From Sphaerochaeta sp. UBA5849 (GTDB taxonomy: Bacteria; Spirochaetota; Spirochaetia; Sphaerochaetales; Sphaerochaetaceae): DNA of 64,000 nt. This document shows, in pieces, positions 60,003-64,000 of this stretch (position 1 is the stretch's first letter; each line of letters opens with the position of its first letter). The translations under genes were made by a program, and so were the position numbers. Below the pieces are notes generated by a model. That model saw only the letters and a program-made list of their open reading frames with translations, ran no database searches and was not told the DNA's origin. The stretch is taken from assembly GCA_002432715.1 (NCBI GenBank), contig DJGJ01000049.1:1-64000 (forward strand). The letters are read 5' to 3'.

Positions 60003-60665
60003 ATGGATGAACACTATTGGGATGACCTGTTTGCACAATTCAGAGAAGCCATCGAGAAGGAGGGGCAACTACTGCCCTCGGTCTCGATTATCGCCGAGCG
60101 GGAGAACGACCCATTCCACGTGCTGATCGCAACCCTCATCTCACTCAGAACCAAGGATGAGGTCACCCTTGCAGCGAGCCAACGGCTCTTTGCCCTGGCC
60201 GGCGATCCCTATGCCATGGCCGGCCTCTCCGAAGAGGCCATCGAGCAGGCCATCCATCCTGCCGGGTTCTATAAAACAAAGGCAAGAAACATCCGCCTGA
60301 TTTCAGAAATCCTGATAGCACAGTACAATGGCAGGGTACCCGACACACGGGAGCAGCTGCTTGCACTGCCGGGCGTGGGCATAAAGACCGCGAATCTCAC
60401 CTTGAATCTAGGGTATCAAATTGATGCAATTTGTGTGGACTGTCATGTACACCAGATTGCCAACCGCCTGGGCTGGGTCGAGACAAAAACACCCGAGCAG
60501 ACCGAAATTGCCTTGCAGCATGTCATGCCCAGGCGTTTCTGGATACCGCTGAATGAACTCTTGGTACGCTTCGGCCAGCTGATCTGCACACCGGTCAGCC
60601 CTTTCTGCAGCAAATGCCCACAGGCCGAACGCTGTCCCAAAATCGGTGTAGTGCGCAGCCGCTAA
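60003..60665 (+). CDS. nth: Endonuclease III (DNA glycosylase/AP lyase)
   Basis: A 220-residue base-excision repair enzyme for oxidised pyrimidines. The helix-hairpin-helix LPGVGIKTA carries catalytic Lys128, and Asp146 follows in VDCHVH. A C-terminal 4Fe-4S loop uses Cys195, Cys202, Cys205 and Cys211 (C-x6-C-x2-C-x5-C). The start is ATG 60003 with AGGTG 7 bases upstream; an in-frame TTG at 59997 is possible. The same AGGTG tract is also at -10 distance from TTGCTT (59967-59972), so leaderless reading cannot be excluded. The stop overlaps the convergent metF by 4 bases. Confidence 0.94.
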   Translation: MDEHYWDDLFAQFREAIEKEGQLLPSVSIIAERENDPFHVLIATLISLRTKDEVTLAASQRLFALAGDPYAMAGLSEEAIEQAIHPAGFYKTKARNIRLISEILIAQYNGRVPDTREQLLALPGVGIKTANLTLNLGYQIDAICVDCHVHQIANRLGWVETKTPEQTEIALQHVMPRRFWIPLNELLVRFGQLICTPVSPFCSKCPQAERCPKIGVVRSR

Positions 60666-61615
60666 TAACAGGAGCGAACGACGCTTGCAACCGACTCCGC
60701 CTTGCCAAGCGTGTAGAAATGCACAGACGGTGCTCCATGGGCAAGCAGGTCCTTCGTCTGAAGCGTGCACCAATGCACCCCGATCTCACGAATCTCAGCA
60801 AGCTTGGTGGCTTTGGTCAGCTGCTCGACCAACTCGGAGGGGAAATCGACATGGAAGGTTTGGGGAATGGTGGCCAAATCCCGTTTGCTTCCAATTGGTT
60901 TGAGTCCCGGGATGATGGGAACGGTAATGCCGGCCTTTCTGCAGGCATCGACGAACCGGTAATACACCGCATTATCGAAAAACATCTGGGTCACAATATA
61001 GTGGGCTCCTGAGTCCACCTTGTGCTTGAGCATTTCAATATCTCGTTCAAGGTTTGGTGCTTCGGCATGCTTTTCGGGATAGCCTGCAACTCCTATACAG
61101 AAATGGGTCTTCCGGGCATTTTGCAAATTCTGGTCCAAGTACCTGCCCATATTCAAGTCATTGATCTGGCTTACCAACTCGCTGGAGTGCTCATACCCTC
61201 CCTTGACCGGGACAAACCGCTTCTCCCCGTTTGGCGGATCTCCACGAAGGGCAAGCACGTTCTCAATCCCCAGGAAGTTCAGTTCAACCAAGGCATCCTC
61301 AAGCTGATCTTGGTCCATGCCCCCGCAGATCAGGTGGGCCACCACCGGGATGTTGAAGGTATACTGGATCAAGGCGGAGAGGGCGATGGTTCCCGGTCTC
61401 TTCCTGACAGTCCTGCGTTCCAAAAGACCATCAGGGCGTTCAAGGTAGACCACCTCCTGCTGATGGTTGGTGACATTGATGTACGCAGGCTCGAACTGGG
61501 AGAGCTGGCGCACAGTTTCCAACAGCGTCTGGGCATCACCACCCTTGAGGGGAGGTACCAGTTCGAAGGTAAACAGGGGGCGCTTGGCCTGTCGGAGTAT
61601 GTCGATTACTTGCAT
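60662..61615 (-). CDS. metF: 5,10-methylenetetrahydrofolate reductase
   Basis: A 317-residue FAD-dependent TIM-barrel enzyme that makes 5-methyl-THF for methionine synthase. FTFELVPPLKGGD, NVTNHQQEVVYL, VVAHLICGGMDQDQLEDAL, NVLALRGDPP and YIVTQMFFDNAVYYRFVD are the family landmarks. ATG 61615 follows the metH stop by 4 bases (TGAGGCCATG), so metH and metF are one operon with coupled translation. Confidence 0.95.
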   Translation of the reverse strand: MQVIDILRQAKRPLFTFELVPPLKGGDAQTLLETVRQLSQFEPAYINVTNHQQEVVYLERPDGLLERRTVRKRPGTIALSALIQYTFNIPVVAHLICGGMDQDQLEDALVELNFLGIENVLALRGDPPNGEKRFVPVKGGYEHSSELVSQINDLNMGRYLDQNLQNARKTHFCIGVAGYPEKHAEAPNLERDIEMLKHKVDSGAHYIVTQMFFDNAVYYRFVDACRKAGITVPIIPGLKPIGSKRDLATIPQTFHVDFPSELVEQLTKATKLAEIREIGVHWCTLQTKDLLAHGAPSVHFYTLGKAESVASVVRSCY

Positions 61616-61619
61616 GGCC

Positions 61620-64000
61620 TCAGTATTCCATACCACCAAGCAGTGTGGCAAGCGCCTCGATCGTTACCCCTTTTCTCTTTGCATAGAGGGCTTTTTGCTC
61701 TTCACTGACCTGTTGCACGCCAAAGTAACGAAGATGCTCCCCGCCGATGAGCATTCCACACACCGATGAGGGAGGATCCATGGCAAAGCTTTCGGTCAGT
61801 CGGACCTGGATGTTGGCTGTCGCATCCAGCAGGGAGAACAGCGTTTGTTTCTCGCTGTGATCACTCCAGGACGGGTAACCGGGAGCCGGTCGGATGAAAG
61901 AGAGGTCGTCCTCCGTCCACAACTGCTGCAGCTGAATCTGGGCCTGCTCCGCCAACACCTCGGCTAGCCGGTCGGCCAGCAGTTTGAGAGAGAGCAACTG
62001 CATGGTCTTTCCCTCAACTTCCAATCGCTTCAGATACCGGTCCAGGGTGAGGGAGGAAGTGGCGACAAACAGACCCACCGTATCATCGGGTGCAATATAG
62101 TCTGCGAGACACAAACCGCTTTGCTCATCGCGGAGGAAGTAGAAGCAGGCATCACCTACCTTGACCTGCAAGCGGTCGCTGGAAGCGGGAAACAAGCCGT
62201 AGACGATTTTACATCCTGCTTCGAAGAGGCTGATGATTTCAGGCTCGCCAAGCAGGGCTTTCCCTTCGGCAATGAGGTTCTTCCCCTCCAGGCTGTCATA
62301 AGGCACCTTCCAGGCCGAGCAGTACATGCGCCAATTGATGCCGGATGCCAAATCCTTCAGGCTGAAGTCGGTTTTAGTGAATACGCCGTAGACCTTGGCT
62401 TTGGTGCCCTGCTGCTTCTGGCCTCTCTTGAGCAGGGCCTCTGCGTAGAAGGATTGGCTCTGTTTTGGCCCCCGATGCTCTTCCCTCAGTTGCTGATAGA
62501 CAGCTTGTACAGTACGTTTATAGGCTTTCCCATCCGGGCCTACCACCTGTTTTGCGGCCAAGGCCATGGCCGATGCATCCTTGGTTTGAATTACCGCCTC
62601 GGAGTAGAGGACGGAGAGCTTGACCGCCGTATGCAGTTCACTGGTGGTCGCACCCCCAACAAATATGGGAATGGAGGAACCCTTCTCTTCAAACAGCTTG
62701 ATGACATTCTCCATCTCCTTCAGAGAAGGTGTGATCAGGGCGCTCAGCCCGACCAAGTCTGCCTTGTGACTTACGGCAGCTTCCCAGATGACCTGGGGAG
62801 GAACCATCACCCCGAGGTCGATCACAATGAAGCCATTGCAGCGAAGAATCAGATTGACGATGTTCTTGCCGATATCATGCACATCGCCCTTGACAGTGGC
62901 CATCACGGCAACCGGCCGTTTTTGACTGCTTGAATCAAGAGCATTCTGTTGCAAATATTCAGCTATCCTCGGTTGGAGGATATCAACAGCTAGTTTCATT
63001 GTGCGTGCACTTCGTACTACCTGGGGGAGGAACAGCTTGCCCAGCCCGAAGAGCCGGCCTACTTCCTTCATGCCGTCCATCAGAGGCCCTTCCACCAACG
63101 AAAGGGGATTCTCGCCCTCAAGCTCCTGCAGGTCCTGCTCCAAGTATGCATGGTCTCCTGCAAGAACGGCGTCGAAGAGACGTTCGGCGGCACTTCGCCG
63201 GCTGCGGTCGGCTCTCTGCTGCGGCGGCGTCTCATCCTCTTGCACTTCAAGGGCGAGAGCAATCAGGTTCGCCCGGTTTTGTGACAAGTCCTCATCCTCT
63301 GCAAGCAGGGCTTTCTCTATGACCGAGCGTGTTTTCTCGTCCAAGCTCTCCGGCTTGACAAGAGTTGCCGGATTGATGATCGCCATATCCAGGTCTGCAA
63401 GGGAGAGCAGCACTGCATGCATCGCTGTTCGGATCGCCTCATTTCCGCGAAAGGAGAAACTGAGATTCGACACCCCGCCGCTTGTGTGGCAAAGCGGATA
63501 CCTCGCTTTCAAGGTCCGGGTGGCGAGAATGAAATCACGGGCATAGGTGTCATGCTCTTCAATTCCGGTGGCAATCGACAGGACATTCGCATCGAAGATG
63601 ATGTCCTGTTCCCTGATGCCTGCATTGACAAGCAAGGCATGGCTGCGTTCGGCTATCGCCATTTTTCTCTCATAGGTGGCAGCCTGTCCCTCTTCATCAA
63701 AGAGCATCACCACCATGGCATGTCCGTACCGGGCAATCTGCCTGGCATGCCTGATGAAGCTTTCTTCGCCTTCCTTCAGGCTGATGGAGTTTACAATCCC
63801 CCTGCCCTGCACCTCGCCAAGGGCCTCTTCGATTACCGACCAGTCGGAGGAGTCGATCATGATTGAAGCCTTGCTCACCGAGGGATCGCCGGCGATATGG
63901 CGCAAGAACGAGCGCATGCCCGCTTTTGCATCGAGCATGGATGCATCCATGCAGACATCCAACACCCGGGCTCCCTGAGCTACTTGCCGGCGGGCGATGG
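61620..64000 (-). CDS. metH: Cobalamin-dependent methionine synthase (N-terminal part outside the window)
   Basis: The reading frame is open to the right edge, so the N-terminal homocysteine-binding domain and part of the pterin domain are missing only because the window ends. Visible in order: pterin-binding domain (GARVLDVCMDASMLDA, MIDSSDWSVIEEAL), cobalamin cap and B12 domain with DVHDIGKNIVNLIL (the His that ligates cobalt), and the C-terminal reactivation domain ending in SEEQKALYAKRKGVTIEAL. It transfers a methyl group from 5-methyl-THF to homocysteine. With nrdJ it is the second B12-dependent enzyme in the window. Confidence 0.96.
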   Translation of the reverse strand, partial: IARRQVAQGARVLDVCMDASMLDAKAGMRSFLRHIAGDPSVSKASIMIDSSDWSVIEEALGEVQGRGIVNSISLKEGEESFIRHARQIARYGHAMVVMLFDEEGQAATYERKMAIAERSHALLVNAGIREQDIIFDANVLSIATGIEEHDTYARDFILATRTLKARYPLCHTSGGVSNLSFSFRGNEAIRTAMHAVLLSLADLDMAIINPATLVKPESLDEKTRSVIEKALLAEDEDLSQNRANLIALALEVQEDETPPQQRADRSRRSAAERLFDAVLAGDHAYLEQDLQELEGENPLSLVEGPLMDGMKEVGRLFGLGKLFLPQVVRSARTMKLAVDILQPRIAEYLQQNALDSSSQKRPVAVMATVKGDVHDIGKNIVNLILRCNGFIVIDLGVMVPPQVIWEAAVSHKADLVGLSALITPSLKEMENVIKLFEEKGSSIPIFVGGATTSELHTAVKLSVLYSEAVIQTKDASAMALAAKQVVGPDGKAYKRTVQAVYQQLREEHRGPKQSQSFYAEALLKRGQKQQGTKAKVYGVFTKTDFSLKDLASGINWRMYCSAWKVPYDSLEGKNLIAEGKALLGEPEIISLFEAGCKIVYGLFPASSDRLQVKVGDACFYFLRDEQSGLCLADYIAPDDTVGLFVATSSLTLDRYLKRLEVEGKTMQLLSLKLLADRLAEVLAEQAQIQLQQLWTEDDLSFIRPAPGYPSWSDHSEKQTLFSLLDATANIQVRLTESFAMDPPSSVCGMLIGGEHLRYFGVQQVSEEQKALYAKRKGVTIEALATLLGGMEY

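Noticed and set aside
59967..60003. Leaderless promoter for nth (TTGCTT-N17-TAGGTG-N7-ATG)
   Set aside because: The -10 candidate is poor and the same bases form a good Shine-Dalgarno (AGGTG) at the right distance. It is left out of the leaderless list.

Overview
The window looks like part of the chromosome of a free-living, anaerobic, sugar-fermenting spirochaete of the Sphaerochaeta type. This is inferred from gene content: a single-chain pyruvate:ferredoxin oxidoreductase, a B12-dependent class II ribonucleotide reductase, a stand-alone rubredoxin, NADP-type glutamate dehydrogenase, an Mgl galactose/glucose ABC transporter, a DUF4416 protein and a TRAP transporter locus. There is no rRNA gene in the window, so the placement is not proven. 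I see no tRNA, rRNA, CRISPR array, transposase or prophage. Genes are dense, on both strands, and mostly in short operons with 1-4 base overlaps.

Layout. 1-9.6 kb: MATE pump, two esterases, a MarR regulator with a four-module CoA-disulfide reductase/rhodanese/TusA/DsrE fusion, SlyX, a WYL regulator, rubredoxin, a NimA-like flavoprotein and a nitroreductase (redox and detoxification genes). 9.6-20.4 kb: an FLVCR-like MFS carrier, a second nitroreductase, a YesN/YesM two-component system with its own sugar-binding lipoprotein, a decayed pentose-phosphate-epimerase relic, and the mglBAC transporter operon. 20.4-30.6 kb: a GDPD-like enzyme, nifJ, an MFS carrier, nrdJ under a tandem pair of NrdR boxes, and gdhA. 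30.7-41.2 kb: a receiver/PPDK-N fusion protein, then a nine-gene operon (Asp/Glu racemase-like protein, split transketolase, TRAP transporter, transaldolase, cupin, GntR regulator). 41.3-42.8 kb: an AT-rich DUF4143 ATPase gene bracketed by 34-bp palindromic direct repeats, probably an acquired cassette. 42.8-54.8 kb: RluA-type pseudouridine synthase, parC, parE, YhhN, CorA, two GNAT proteins (one fused to what looks like a dead site-2-protease domain), a CorC/HlyC protein with an attenuator-like leader, and leuS. 54.8-64 kb: a secreted protein, L-serine dehydratase, a lipoprotein, DUF4416, a DAHP synthase/prephenate dehydratase fusion, endonuclease III, metF and a metH that runs off the right edge.

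The most notable general signal is transcriptional. At about ten genes a -35/-10 promoter lies so close that the predicted transcription start falls on, or within about 2 bases of, the start codon (-10 to ATG gap of 5-8 bases) and there is no Shine-Dalgarno sequence. In six of these a good -35 sits exactly 17 bases upstream of the -10. This implies widespread leaderless mRNAs next to normal SD-led genes. It also fixes several start codons, notably leuS. The strongest single-locus oddities are the palindrome-bracketed ATPase cassette, the GNAT/pseudo-protease fusion, the receiver/PPDK-N protein, the corC leader terminator and the epimerase relic.
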